DNA of 64,000 nt, taken from contig NZ_MUXT01000001.1 of the NCBI RefSeq assembly GCF_002014965.1, positions 226,218-290,217 of the forward strand, given 5' to 3'. Positions within the stretch are counted from its first letter, which is position 1; every line of letters starts with the position of its first letter. Positions 19,159-27,796 of this stretch are shown here, in pieces. The notes under the pieces are model-generated. The model made no database searches, was not told where the DNA came from, and was given only the letters and a program-made list of their open reading frames with translations. A program made the position numbers and the translations under genes. Origin of the DNA: Moraxella canis (GTDB taxonomy: Bacteria; Pseudomonadota; Gammaproteobacteria; Pseudomonadales; Moraxellaceae).

Positions 19159-19205
19159 TTTGGCGGCGAGAATGGCAACTGCTAACGCCAATCAAATCCG
19201 CCAAA
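19159..19205 (+). promoter_or_regulatory. Inverted repeat in the maeB leader
   Basis: TTTGGCGG (19159-19166) pairs with CCGCCAAA (19198-19205), with an inner TGGC/GCCA pair. It lies 25 bp before the maeB start codon. There is no T run, so it is not a terminator; it may be an RNA stem or a protein-binding site. Confidence 0.35.
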
Positions 19206-19230
19206 TTGACCCAATTATGATGGATATATT

Positions 19231-21561
19231 ATGACTTCAGCAACCCGAGATCAAAAAGTGGATGACACCGCTTTTAGCACCAATGCCGACCTACAAAAAC
19301 AACAATTTGAGCAAGCGGCGCTACATTATCATGAGCATCCACGCCCAGGTAAAATCTCCGTCACTCCCACCAAAAAAATCGCCAACCAGCGCGACCTTGC
19401 TTTGGCTTATTCGCCTGGTGTTGCTGTGCCTTGTATCGAAATCGAAAAAGACCCGAAACTTGCCGCCAAATACACCGCGCGCAATAACTTAGTGGGCGTC
19501 ATCACCAACGGTACGGCGGTACTGGGCTTGGGTAATATCGGTGCGCTCGCCTCAAAGCCTGTGATGGAAGGCAAAGGAGTCTTGTTCAAAAAATTTGCTG
19601 GCATCGATGTTTTTGATATTGAAATCAATCAAAACGATCCTGATAAGTTCATCGAAGCTGTAGCAAGCCTTGAGCCTACTTTTGGCGGTATCAACCTAGA
19701 AGATATCAAAGCACCTGAGTGCTTTAAGATCGAGCGCGAGTTACGTGAGCGCATGAATATTCCTGTGTTTCATGATGATCAACACGGCACCGCGATCATC
19801 GCCGCCGCTGCTTTATTAAATGCCCTAAAATTGGTGAATAAAGACATCGCCAACATCAAAGTGGTCTGCTCAGGTGCAGGTGCAGCAGCGATCAGCTGTC
19901 TTGAGCTGATCATTGCGCTGGGCGTCAGCCGCTCAAATATCTATGTGCTTGATTCGCGCGGCGTCATTACCACGCGCCGTGATAATCTAGATGCCTCAAA
20001 GCAGCTCTTTGCCCAAGATACTGATGCCACCACTTTGGATCAAGTGATTGATGATGCTGACTTTTTCTTAGGTCTGTCAGGTCCAGGTATTTTAACCCAA
20101 GACATGGTTAAGCGCATGGCGACAGACCCGATCATCTTTGCGCTAGCAAACCCAACGCCTGAGATCATGCCAGAGCTGGCTCACGCTGCCCGCCCTGATG
20201 TCATCATGGCGACAGGTCGCTCAGATTATCCCAACCAGGTCAATAATGCTCTGTGCTTCCCGTACATCTTCCGCGGCGCGCTAGATGTAGGTGCCACCAT
20301 CGTAAACGAAGAAATGAAGATCGCGTGTGTGCATGCCATCGCTGCTATGGCTCACACTGAAGTGTCACTCTCCGAAACCGATAAGGGCACTGAAAACAAG
20401 CAGTTTGGCCGTGAGTATCTGATCCCTGGTCCACTTGAACCGAATTTAATTCTTAACATCGCTCCTGCTGTCGCAAAAGCTGCCATGGATTCTGGCGTGG
20501 CAACCCTGCCCATCGAAGACTTTGATGCGTATCGCCAAACGCTGTCTGAGTTTGTCTATAATTCAGCCTTGGCGATGAAGCCTGTCTTTACCCAAGCCAA
20601 GCAATCACCAAAACGCATCGTCTATGCCGAAGGCGAAGATGCTAATGTTTTACGTGCAGTGCAGGTTGTTGTCGATGAAAATATGGCAAAACCGATCGTC
20701 ATCGGTCGCCCTGATGTTATCGCAGCCAAAATCAAAGAGCTGGGTTTACGCTTGACTTTGGGTGAAAATGTTGAAGTGGTTGATATCAACAACAATCCAA
20801 AATATGAGCAATACTGGCAACACTACCACCAAGCTAACCATCGCTTGGGTGTGTCTGCTGAACTCGCTCGCCGTGATATGCGCCGCAAAAGCTCGCTACT
20901 AGGCGCGATGATGGTTGAGCAAGGCGATGCCGACGGTCTATTGTGCGGTACGTTTGGTTATTATGACCTACACTTAAACTATGTCCGCCGCGTGATCGGT
21001 AAGCGCGAAGGCGTAAGCGACTACTACGCCATGAGCGGTGTCATTCTCCAAGATCGTACGCTGTTCATTGCAGATCCTTATATTCACGAAGATCCAACGG
21101 CAGAGCAGATCGCCGAGATGACTGTGTTAGCAGCCCAAAGCGTGCGCCGATTTGGTGTTGAGCCACGTGTTGCGCTGCTGTCGCACTCTGATTTTGGTAC
21201 TTCTCAGCGCACCTCAGCAGTCAAGATGCGTGAAGCTTATCAGATCCTGCGTGGCATGAATGTAGATTTTGAGTTTGATGGTGAGATGCATGGTGACGCT
21301 GCTTTAGATGTACGCGTCCGCGAACAAAGCCATCCGTTTAGCACCCTGCAAGGCTCAGCCAACCTATTGATCATGCCGACACTGGATGCAGCACACATCA
21401 CCTTTAACTTGCTTAAGTCAAGCAGTGGCGGCTCAGCCATCGGTCCGATCCTGCTAGGTGCCGATAAGCCTGTGCATATCCTGGTACCTGCATCGACAGC
21501 GCGCCGTATCGTCAATATGACCGCCGTCGTCGTCACAGACGCCCAAAAAGCAGATGCCTAA
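19231..21561 (+). CDS. maeB: NADP-dependent malic enzyme with phosphotransacetylase-like domain
   Basis: Converts malate to pyruvate and CO2 with reduction of NADP. It has the MaeB layout: malic-enzyme N-domain (about residues 25-160, with [14 protein letters not shown] and the metal-binding [12 protein letters not shown] region), NAD(P)-binding domain (about 165-430, with [13 protein letters not shown] and ALANPTPEI), and a C-terminal phosphate-acetyltransferase-like domain (about 445-770) that serves for allosteric control by acetyl-CoA rather than catalysis. At 776 aa it is near the 759 of E. coli MaeB. It is monocistronic and ends at a terminator. Confidence 0.95.
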   Translation: MTSATRDQKVDDTAFSTNADLQKQQFEQAALHYHEHPRPGKISVTPTKKIANQRDLALAYSPGVAVPCIEIEKDPKLAAKYTARNNLVGVITNGTAVLGLGNIGALASKPVMEGKGVLFKKFAGIDVFDIEINQNDPDKFIEAVASLEPTFGGINLEDIKAPECFKIERELRERMNIPVFHDDQHGTAIIAAAALLNALKLVNKDIANIKVVCSGAGAAAISCLELIIALGVSRSNIYVLDSRGVITTRRDNLDASKQLFAQDTDATTLDQVIDDADFFLGLSGPGILTQDMVKRMATDPIIFALANPTPEIMPELAHAARPDVIMATGRSDYPNQVNNALCFPYIFRGALDVGATIVNEEMKIACVHAIAAMAHTEVSLSETDKGTENKQFGREYLIPGPLEPNLILNIAPAVAKAAMDSGVATLPIEDFDAYRQTLSEFVYNSALAMKPVFTQAKQSPKRIVYAEGEDANVLRAVQVVVDENMAKPIVIGRPDVIAAKIKELGLRLTLGENVEVVDINNNPKYEQYWQHYHQANHRLGVSAELARRDMRRKSSLLGAMMVEQGDADGLLCGTFGYYDLHLNYVRRVIGKREGVSDYYAMSGVILQDRTLFIADPYIHEDPTAEQIAEMTVLAAQSVRRFGVEPRVALLSHSDFGTSQRTSAVKMREAYQILRGMNVDFEFDGEMHGDAALDVRVREQSHPFSTLQGSANLLIMPTLDAAHITFNLLKSSSGGSAIGPILLGADKPVHILVPASTARRIVNMTAVVVTDAQKADA

Positions 21562-21576
21562 ACTGCCTCACACCAA

Positions 21577-21605
21577 AATGCCAGCTGATTTGCTGGCATT
21601 TTTAT
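21577..21605 (+). terminator. Terminator of maeB
   Basis: Inverted repeat AATGCCAGC / GCTGGCATT with a 6-nt loop followed by TTTATT. Confidence 0.85.
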
Positions 21606-21662
21606 TGGATTTTTGGAAAATTATTGCTATATTTAATTTTTTCGTCTTTATAAGGATTATCC

Positions 21663-22835
21663 ATGCAAGTATATTTGGTTGGTGGTGCTGTGCGTGATGG
21701 CGTGCTTGGATTACCCGTCAAGGATAAAGATTTTATGGTTGTGGGTGCCACGCCTCAGATGCTACTTGATCTGGGTTTTATACAAGTTGGGGCGGATTTT
21801 CCTGTATTTTTACATCCAAAGACGCAGGCAGAGTACGCTTTAGCCCGCATTGAAAGAAAGTCAGGTACAGGGCACACAGCTTTTAAGGTGCATGCTGACC
21901 CAAGCGTCAGTCTTGAGGAGGACTTGATTCGACGGGATTTGACCATCAATGCACTGGCGATAGAGGTCAAAGACCTGTTCGATGATACACCCATGACAGG
22001 TGAAGTGCTTGATTTTTATGGCGGGCTAAAAGATGTCCAAGATCGCACCCTTCGGCATGTCTCACCTGCCTTTAGTGAAGATCCGCTCAGAGTTTTGCGT
22101 GTGGCAAGATTCTTTGCCCGCTTTGCACCACTTGGCTTTAGTATTCATGATAGCACCGCCGCCCTCATGCAGACGATCGCAAGCTCAGGCGAGATGAGCA
22201 GCTTGAGCCGTGAGCGGCTGTACTCTGAATTTGCCAGAGCACTGATGGAAAATCAAGGCGACCAGTTCATTCGCTGCCTGCATGACCTTGATATTTTATC
22301 ATCCGTGCTACCTGCACTCTCTCAGCATTTTATCAATTTCGATAATTATCAAGCCGCTATGACGCGCCTGACAAAAGCATGCCAGCTTAATTTGCCACTT
22401 GCTTCACGGCTGGCGGTACTTTTAAATGATTTGCCAGCAACAGATGTGGCAGATTGTCTGACACGGCTTAATGCGCCAAAGCACATCTGCCAATTTGTAA
22501 CAGCTTTTCAAAACCTGCATGATACGCTCATCGCTCTGCCAGCGATTGACAGTAAAGCGCTGCTGACTTTGATCGAACGCACGCAAGCGCACAAAGACAG
22601 CGCCCAGCTCATACAGCTTTATGATACTTGCCATGCATATCAAGGTAGTCCTTTGACCCATCCCAAGCAGTGGCTATTTGACGCCATCGCGCGCTATCAA
22701 AGCGTGACGATTGCTGACATTGATCCTGCCTTGACAGGCAAAGCCATCGGCGATGAGCTATCACGCCTGCGTGCCCAAGCCTTGCATGGGCTTTTGGGGA
22801 ATTTTCAAATGGCATCTGCACTGACCGATTTTTAA
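21663..22835 (+). CDS. cca: CCA-adding tRNA nucleotidyltransferase
   Basis: Adds or repairs the 3' CCA of tRNAs. The class II nucleotidyltransferase head begins YLVGGAVRDGVLGLPVKDKD with the catalytic D-x-D; the second carboxylate region is RRDLTINALAIEV, and FSEDPLRVLRVARFFARFA forms the nucleotide-selecting helix region. The C-terminal 180 residues are the helical tRNA-binding body. At 390 aa it is shorter than the 412-residue E. coli enzyme. It is followed by the SDR gene after 25 bp, so the two are probably co-transcribed. Confidence 0.93.
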   Translation: MQVYLVGGAVRDGVLGLPVKDKDFMVVGATPQMLLDLGFIQVGADFPVFLHPKTQAEYALARIERKSGTGHTAFKVHADPSVSLEEDLIRRDLTINALAIEVKDLFDDTPMTGEVLDFYGGLKDVQDRTLRHVSPAFSEDPLRVLRVARFFARFAPLGFSIHDSTAALMQTIASSGEMSSLSRERLYSEFARALMENQGDQFIRCLHDLDILSSVLPALSQHFINFDNYQAAMTRLTKACQLNLPLASRLAVLLNDLPATDVADCLTRLNAPKHICQFVTAFQNLHDTLIALPAIDSKALLTLIERTQAHKDSAQLIQLYDTCHAYQGSPLTHPKQWLFDAIARYQSVTIADIDPALTGKAIGDELSRLRAQALHGLLGNFQMASALTDF

Positions 22836-22860
22836 ATATGACAATCATCAAGGAATCGAC

Positions 22861-23628
22861 ATGACCAAAATTGCTCTGATCACAGGCGGTGCAAAACGTA
22901 TTGGTGCTGCCATCACGCGCCTTTTGCACCAAGAAGGATTTAATGTCATCATTCATTATCACCAAAGCCAAGCCCAAGCAGCTGCATTAAATGATGAGCT
23001 AAACCGCTTGCGCCCTGATTCAGCCGCCATCATTTGTGCTGATTTGAATATCGTTAATCATCCCAACGATTTATCACACTTTGCCGAGCAATGCGCTAGG
23101 CGGTTTGGACGGATTGATGCACTCATCCATAATGCGTCCAGTTTTTATCCCAATGATTTGGGTGATACACATGACGCTTTGCTTGCAGCGTGGGAAGATT
23201 TGTTATTAACGAACGCCAAAGCACCGCTTTTTTTGACTCATGCGCTACTACCTAAGCTCAAAGCCGCCCAAGGCTGCATTGTAAGCTTGCTTGATATTCA
23301 TGCCGACGCCAAGCCTTTTGTTGGATATCCAATCTATAATATGGCAAAATCTGCGCATCAAATGATGGTGCAGAGCTTAGCGCTTGAGCTTGCCCCAGGC
23401 ATTCGGATTAATGGGGTCGCACCTGGGGCGAATATTTTCCCCGACAGCCACAATCCCCAATTAAACCACCAAACCAAAGCCGCCATCAGTGCATCCATCC
23501 CGCTTGAACGGATCGGCACGCCAGATGATATCGCACAAGCTGTGTTATTTTTGATTCAAAGCAGCTATATCACTGGTCAAATTCTTGCTGTGGATGGCGG
23601 TCGCAGCCTGACCTTAAAGGGCGGCTGA
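22861..23628 (+). CDS. Short-chain reductase, pteridine reductase-like (FolM/PTR1 type)
   Basis: 255-residue SDR. The dinucleotide site reads ITGGAKRIGAAITRLLHQEG (residues 8-27), in which GGAKRIG with a basic residue is the pteridine-reductase variant that prefers NADPH. NASSFYP after DALIHN is also seen in PTR1/FolM proteins. The catalytic Tyr and Lys are in YNMAKSAH (about 161-168), with Asp in place of Ser in the preceding LLDIHADA, as in PTR1. Likely role: reduction of dihydrobiopterin or dihydromonapterin. It lies 25 bp after cca. Confidence 0.8.
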   Translation: MTKIALITGGAKRIGAAITRLLHQEGFNVIIHYHQSQAQAAALNDELNRLRPDSAAIICADLNIVNHPNDLSHFAEQCARRFGRIDALIHNASSFYPNDLGDTHDALLAAWEDLLLTNAKAPLFLTHALLPKLKAAQGCIVSLLDIHADAKPFVGYPIYNMAKSAHQMMVQSLALELAPGIRINGVAPGANIFPDSHNPQLNHQTKAAISASIPLERIGTPDDIAQAVLFLIQSSYITGQILAVDGGRSLTLKGG

Positions 23629-23706
23629 TGTCTAGCCTTGGGATATTTGCCTTAAAGTTAAGATAAGATTTTTAACAATTCACTGCCAAAATAACGCAAA
23701 AAATTG

Positions 23707-23735
23707 CTGACAAATTAAAGATTTTAGGCTAAAAT
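23707..23735 (+). promoter_or_regulatory. Probable promoter of the puuP-like gene
   Basis: CTGACA (23707-23712) and TAAAAT (23730-23735) with a 17-bp spacer. The start of transcription would be near 23742, leaving an untranslated leader of about 185 nt. Confidence 0.5.
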
Positions 23736-23832
23736 TCACACGTTCTTACATGGTTATCAGTTTGCCGTTACATTTGGTCAAATTGGTAGCCTCTTTATTT
23801 TGTTTAACCCTTAAATTTTCGGAGCAGATAGC

Positions 23833-23917
23833 CTAATCGAACAGTCGCCAAATCCTTTGGCACGATGAAGCTTAGTTCCCTTTTGTGTTCGCTGCATTTA
23901 TGCACACTTAAAAGGAA
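23833..23917 (+). promoter_or_regulatory. Structured leader with Shine-Dalgarno-sequestering hairpin
   Basis: Two parts. First, nested stems: CTAA (23833-23836) with TTAG (23872-23875); ATCG (23836-23839) with CGAT (23863-23866), sharing one base with the outer stem; and a tight hairpin GCCAAA-TCC-TTTGGC (23847-23861). Second, TTCCCTTTT (23876-23884) pairs, with one bulged C, with AAAAGGAA (23910-23917), which is the ribosome binding site of the gene; GTGT/ACAC and GCA/TGC extend the stem inward. The layout resembles an aptamer plus translational expression platform. The ligand is unknown; polyamines are a guess from the gene product. Confidence 0.55.
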
Positions 23918-23925
23918 TACCATCG

Positions 23926-25314
23926 TTGAATACTTCTCCCACTTCAAATGTCGCTCGTCTACAGCGAAACCTTGGTTTATGGCATGTAATCATTATCGGT
24001 CTTGCCTACATTCAGCCCATGACCTTGCTTGATACCTTTGGTATGGTATCTCGTGATAGCGGCGGTCATGTGCCTATGTCGTATATTTTTGCTTTGATTG
24101 CGATTTTGTTGACTTCGGTGAGTTACGGTCATATGATTCGTGCTTATCCTTCATCAGGTTCTGCTTATACTTATACCCAAAAATCTATTAACCCATCAAT
24201 GGGCTTTATGGTGGGTTGGTCAAGTTGGCTTGACTATTTGCTATCGCCACTGGTGAATATCATTTTGGCGGTGATTTATTTAGAAGCGCTTTTCCCTGCA
24301 GTTAATCACTGGGTATGGGTCATCGGCTTGACAGCGATCATGACTGGCGTCAATTTATTTGGCTCAAAGGTTGTGGCGTATTTTAACAGCTGGATCGTCT
24401 TTGTGCAGTTAGCGGTGATTGCCGTTTTTGTATTCTTGACTTATGATGCGCTATCAGCAGGACAAAATGCCGATGGCATCATCAGCCCTGAAAACGCCTA
24501 TCATCTGTGGAGCATGGCACCATTTTGGGACAGCATGACTTCGGTGGGCGCGCTGATCACTGGTGCGACGATCTTGTGTTTTTCTTTCACAGGGTTTGAT
24601 GCGCTCTCAACACTTGCTGAAGAAACCAAAGATGCCAAACGCGTTTTGCCAAAAGCGATGATTTTGACCACCTTAATCGCTGGTATCGTGTTCATCATCA
24701 GCACCTATTTCATGCAGCTGTACTTCCCAAATCATCCAGAAACCTATTTTAAATTGGTGGATGAAACGCAGCCTGAAATCCTAGAAGCTGTCGGCGGCGC
24801 GGTCTTTAAGGCGGTTGTGCTTGGCTTTGCAATCGTGACGGTTATGGCTTCGGGCATCTCGGCTCATGCAGGCGTCTCTCGCTTGATGTACGTGATGGGT
24901 CGTGATGGCGTGATTAGTAAAGACATTTTTGGTAAAATTCACCCTACATTATTTACGCCTGTCAATAACATTTTGATCGCAGGTGCTGTTGCCTTGACTG
25001 CTGGATTTGTGACACTTGAGTCGGTGGTGAACCTGATCAGCTTCGGTGCCTTGACTGCATTTAGCTTTGTGAATATTTCTGTGCTATTCCATTATGTCTT
25101 TAGAAATAAACACGTGCATAATGCACAAGATGTCTTAAGCTATATCATCGTACCAACCGCTGGCTTTATCAGTGTGTTCTTGATGTGGCTAGAAGTTGAC
25201 GCGCTGACCTTTAAAGTAGGTCTGTTCTGGGCGGCAATGGGCTTTATTTGGCTTGGTATCAAGACGCGCGGCTTTAAAGCACCTGTACCACAGTTCAGAG
25301 AAGAAGACGTTTAA
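23926..25314 (+). CDS. APC family permease, putrescine importer PuuP-like
   Basis: Inner-membrane amino acid-polyamine permease with about 12 spans. It closely follows E. coli PuuP from memory: LWHVIIIGLAYIQPMTLLDT, then GHVPMSYIFALIAILLTSVS, then SGSAYTYTQKSINPSMGFMV and VGWSSWLDYLLSP. Putrescine or a related amine is therefore the probable substrate, though amino acids are possible. The start is TTG at 23926 with AAAGGAA about 9 nt upstream; no ATG is available near it. That ribosome binding site lies in a strong hairpin, so translation is likely regulated. It is monocistronic, 462 aa, with a strong terminator. No puu catabolic genes are in the window. Confidence 0.85.
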   Translation: MNTSPTSNVARLQRNLGLWHVIIIGLAYIQPMTLLDTFGMVSRDSGGHVPMSYIFALIAILLTSVSYGHMIRAYPSSGSAYTYTQKSINPSMGFMVGWSSWLDYLLSPLVNIILAVIYLEALFPAVNHWVWVIGLTAIMTGVNLFGSKVVAYFNSWIVFVQLAVIAVFVFLTYDALSAGQNADGIISPENAYHLWSMAPFWDSMTSVGALITGATILCFSFTGFDALSTLAEETKDAKRVLPKAMILTTLIAGIVFIISTYFMQLYFPNHPETYFKLVDETQPEILEAVGGAVFKAVVLGFAIVTVMASGISAHAGVSRLMYVMGRDGVISKDIFGKIHPTLFTPVNNILIAGAVALTAGFVTLESVVNLISFGALTAFSFVNISVLFHYVFRNKHVHNAQDVLSYIIVPTAGFISVFLMWLEVDALTFKVGLFWAAMGFIWLGIKTRGFKAPVPQFREEDV

Positions 25315-25326
25315 TACTTTGAACAT

Positions 25327-25360
25327 AAAAATATCCCAAAGACTTTTGGGATATTTTTTT
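25327..25360 (+). terminator. Terminator of the puuP-like gene
   Basis: Inverted repeat AAATATCCCAAA / TTTGGGATATTT with a short loop (GACT), followed by a T7 run. Confidence 0.9.
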
Positions 25361-25432
25361 ATCTTTGTATGAGCCAAATCATCATCTTTTGGTCTTCATC
25401 AGGTGGTGATTTGGCTGCCTTTAGATAAGGGC

Positions 25433-26146
25433 TTAAGGCGTGATGGTCTGCCCGATCGCCTCTGCCAGCTCAAGAATCTCTTCTTCGCTCATATCTTGGC
25501 TGGCTGCCAATAGCCTTTGGGAAATCTCATCTGCTGGCTTATCATCAGCCTTAGGATACAGCTTTGGCAAATCCAGCATCTGACGCACCAAAGCACTCTT
25601 TAGGGTGTCACGCCGACCCAAATAGCGCTGATAAAAGCTTGAATTTAGTAGGCTTGCGCCGCCTTGCCCAACCGCATATAGTGTGGCCATATAGTCACGA
25701 ATATTCATATCGCTGTTTTGTTCGGTCAGATAAACCTGAACGATCTTAGACATGCGCACCATGCGCTCTCGTCGCACGCGGTACAATTCAGCAAACATCT
25801 TGTTCAGTCCAGAAGTCGTCGATGACAGGCGCTCTTCAATATGATTGAACAAAATCGCGCGATGCGGCAAATTGACCAACTGAAGCACCAGTCGAGCCAC
25901 GCCAGCCCCAGCACCATCTTCAACGATAATCATATCAAGTTTACGTTTTTCATAATCAATCAAAATTCGCAAAAGCAGCTCATCTTTACTGGCAAAATGC
26001 TTATAAAGCGTCCCTTTTGCCAAATCCAATGTCAAAGCAAGGCTATCTAGTGTCAAATCCCCCTCGCCAGACTCAAGCAATAACTGCTCAGCCGTCTGCA
26101 AAATGCGCATCTCCCGCAGCTCGAATTGCTGCTTGCGATTGGTCAT
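25433..26146 (-). CDS. TetR family transcriptional regulator
   Basis: The N-terminal 60 residues are a TetR helix-turn-helix: ILQTAEQLLLESGEGDLTLD, then LTLDLAKGTLYKHFASKDEL. The C-terminal ligand and dimerisation domain (about 75-237) is not recognisable by family. It is divergent from the acyl-CoA desaturase gene, with 390 bp between the starts. In pseudomonads the TetR protein DesT controls an acyl-CoA desaturase in response to acyl-CoA pools, so a similar role is plausible here, but the placement alone does not prove it. The palindrome at 26333-26350 is a candidate site. Confidence 0.85.
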   Translation of the reverse strand: MTNRKQQFELREMRILQTAEQLLLESGEGDLTLDSLALTLDLAKGTLYKHFASKDELLLRILIDYEKRKLDMIIVEDGAGAGVARLVLQLVNLPHRAILFNHIEERLSSTTSGLNKMFAELYRVRRERMVRMSKIVQVYLTEQNSDMNIRDYMATLYAVGQGGASLLNSSFYQRYLGRRDTLKSALVRQMLDLPKLYPKADDKPADEISQRLLAASQDMSEEEILELAEAIGQTITP

Positions 26147-26332
26147 GATGTATCCTTTTTTAATGATGAAAATAAATATTAAAGATTATAACAAAACACA
26201 ATAAAAATTGGTGAGACTTTTTTAAACTTACCACATTGTTAAACCATTCTTGCTGATGACTGAATGATGCAGGAGGCGCGAAACATGAGGCAGGGTTTGG
26301 GTCATGGTTGTTACAATTTCATCCCAAAAATA

Positions 26333-26373
26333 TGTGAATAATTGTTCACATTTAGCTGGTTTTGTGTTAGCAT
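26333..26373 (+). promoter_or_regulatory. Operator-like palindrome and promoter upstream of the desaturase
   Basis: TGTGAATAATTGTTCACA (26333-26350) is an 18-bp palindrome with perfect 6-bp arms and a TAATTG centre. Its right arm doubles as a -35 box TTCACA, followed after 17 bp by TAGCAT (26368-26373). It lies in the 390-bp region between the TetR and desaturase genes. The rest of the region shows no ORF or other clear element. Confidence 0.5.
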
Positions 26374-26535
26374 ATTTTATTATGGAAATTCTTCTGAATG
26401 CATTGAAACTACTTGTTTTGCGAAATTGGTTTATCATAAATTTTGCATAAAGATTTGGAATGAATTTGCCGTTATTTGCAAACTTTTTCTAAACTGTGTC
26501 AGTTTGCCACCTTTACTATAGGATCCATACCATTT

Positions 26536-27711
26536 ATGAGTATCGAACGCAATCCTGAAGCTTTTGACAAAGCGCCCATCAACTGGGTGCCTGCTGTCGT
26601 GCTTTTATCTACTTTATTTTTGGCGATTGCCATTGTGCCTTGGTATCTGTGGACGCACAGTGTCGGCATGGGCGTGTGGGTCGCTTTTGCCATTTTGATG
26701 GCGTGGACAGGGCTTTCTATCACTGCAGGCTATCATCGCTTGTGGGCACATAAGTCTTATGATGCCCACCCTATCGTTAAGTATGTGCTGCTGCTTGGTG
26801 CGACTTTGGCGGTTGAAAGCTCAGCATTTGATTGGTGTTCAGGACATCGCATTCACCACCGACATGTCGATGATGAATATGATGACCCATATTCAGCCCG
26901 CCGCGGGTTTTGGTTTAGCCATATCGGTTGGATGCTTCGCAAGTACCCCAGCGGTCAATACGATTACAAGAACATCCCTGACCTAAAAAAAGATAAGCTA
27001 CTTACCCTTCAGCATAAATATTATGGGTTTTGGGTCGTTGCCACGAATGTCGTTGTTTTAGCGATCATCGGTCTGATCACAGGGGATATGCTCGGGACAT
27101 TTGTGATTGCAGGTCTGCTTCGCTTGGTCTTGACGCATCATTTTACTTTCTTTATTAATTCACTGTGCCATATGTTTGGTACACGCCCTTATACTGATGA
27201 GAATACGGCGCGTGATAATGGCATACTTGCGTTATTGACCTGGGGTGAAGGTTATCATAATTATCATCACTATTTTCAATATGACTACCGCAATGGTATC
27301 AAATGGTGGCAATATGATCCAACCAAGTGGATTATCGGTCTGCTTGCCAAAGCAGGCTTAGCCAGTAACCTAAAGCGCGTGGATGATCTGACCATCAAAC
27401 ATGCCGAAGTCACCATGCAGTTTAAGCGCGCCCAAGAGCGTATCGCCAAAGGCGAGCTAAGCCTCGATGAGCGCTTGACCGCATTCAAAGAGCGCATCAG
27501 TGCAGAATATGATGACTTTACCAAGACTGTGGAAGAATGGCATGCCCTGAAAGCCAAAGCCATAGAGCTTAAGCGAGCAGAATTTGCCGATCGCCTCAAT
27601 GAAGCAGACGAAAAGCTCAAGGCTCAGTTTGCTCAAGTAGAAGCGAAAATCCTCGAACACAGCCGCCGCATTGAGCAAGCTTATCTACACCTTAAAGGCA
27701 AAGCTGTTTAA
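26536..27711 (+). CDS. Delta-9 acyl-CoA/fatty acid desaturase with C-terminal helical extension
   Basis: Membrane di-iron desaturase that introduces a double bond into saturated acyl chains. The three histidine boxes are present: HRLWAH (about residue 73), HRIHHRH (about 110) and HNYHHYF (about 240). Hydrophobic spans cluster at about 18-60 and 155-195. Beyond residue 275 a highly charged segment of about 110 residues with heptad-like spacing (MQFKRAQERIAKGELSLDER and on) is predicted to be a coiled coil; this is not part of the minimal enzyme. Start: ATG 26536 (MSIERNPEAF) rather than the TTG at 26476. The neighbour is a divergent TetR gene. Likely role: membrane fluidity at low temperature. 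Confidence 0.92.
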   Translation: MSIERNPEAFDKAPINWVPAVVLLSTLFLAIAIVPWYLWTHSVGMGVWVAFAILMAWTGLSITAGYHRLWAHKSYDAHPIVKYVLLLGATLAVESSAFDWCSGHRIHHRHVDDEYDDPYSARRGFWFSHIGWMLRKYPSGQYDYKNIPDLKKDKLLTLQHKYYGFWVVATNVVVLAIIGLITGDMLGTFVIAGLLRLVLTHHFTFFINSLCHMFGTRPYTDENTARDNGILALLTWGEGYHNYHHYFQYDYRNGIKWWQYDPTKWIIGLLAKAGLASNLKRVDDLTIKHAEVTMQFKRAQERIAKGELSLDERLTAFKERISAEYDDFTKTVEEWHALKAKAIELKRAEFADRLNEADEKLKAQFAQVEAKILEHSRRIEQAYLHLKGKAV

Positions 27712-27733
27712 TATCCAAGCCTTGTTTTCTCCG

Positions 27734-27772
27734 CCCTTTATCTGTATAGTTGGATAAAGGGTTTTCTTTTTT
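27734..27772 (+). terminator. Terminator of the desaturase gene
   Basis: CCCTTTATC / GATAAAGGG with a 10-nt loop, followed by TTTTCTTTTTT. Confidence 0.88.
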
Positions 27773-27796
27773 ATAATAATAAATAACGGATCACTT

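Noticed and set aside
23742-23925. Known riboswitch class in the puuP-like leader
   Set aside because: No lysine, glycine, TPP, cobalamin, SAM, guanidine or preQ1 consensus is visible, so no class name is given.
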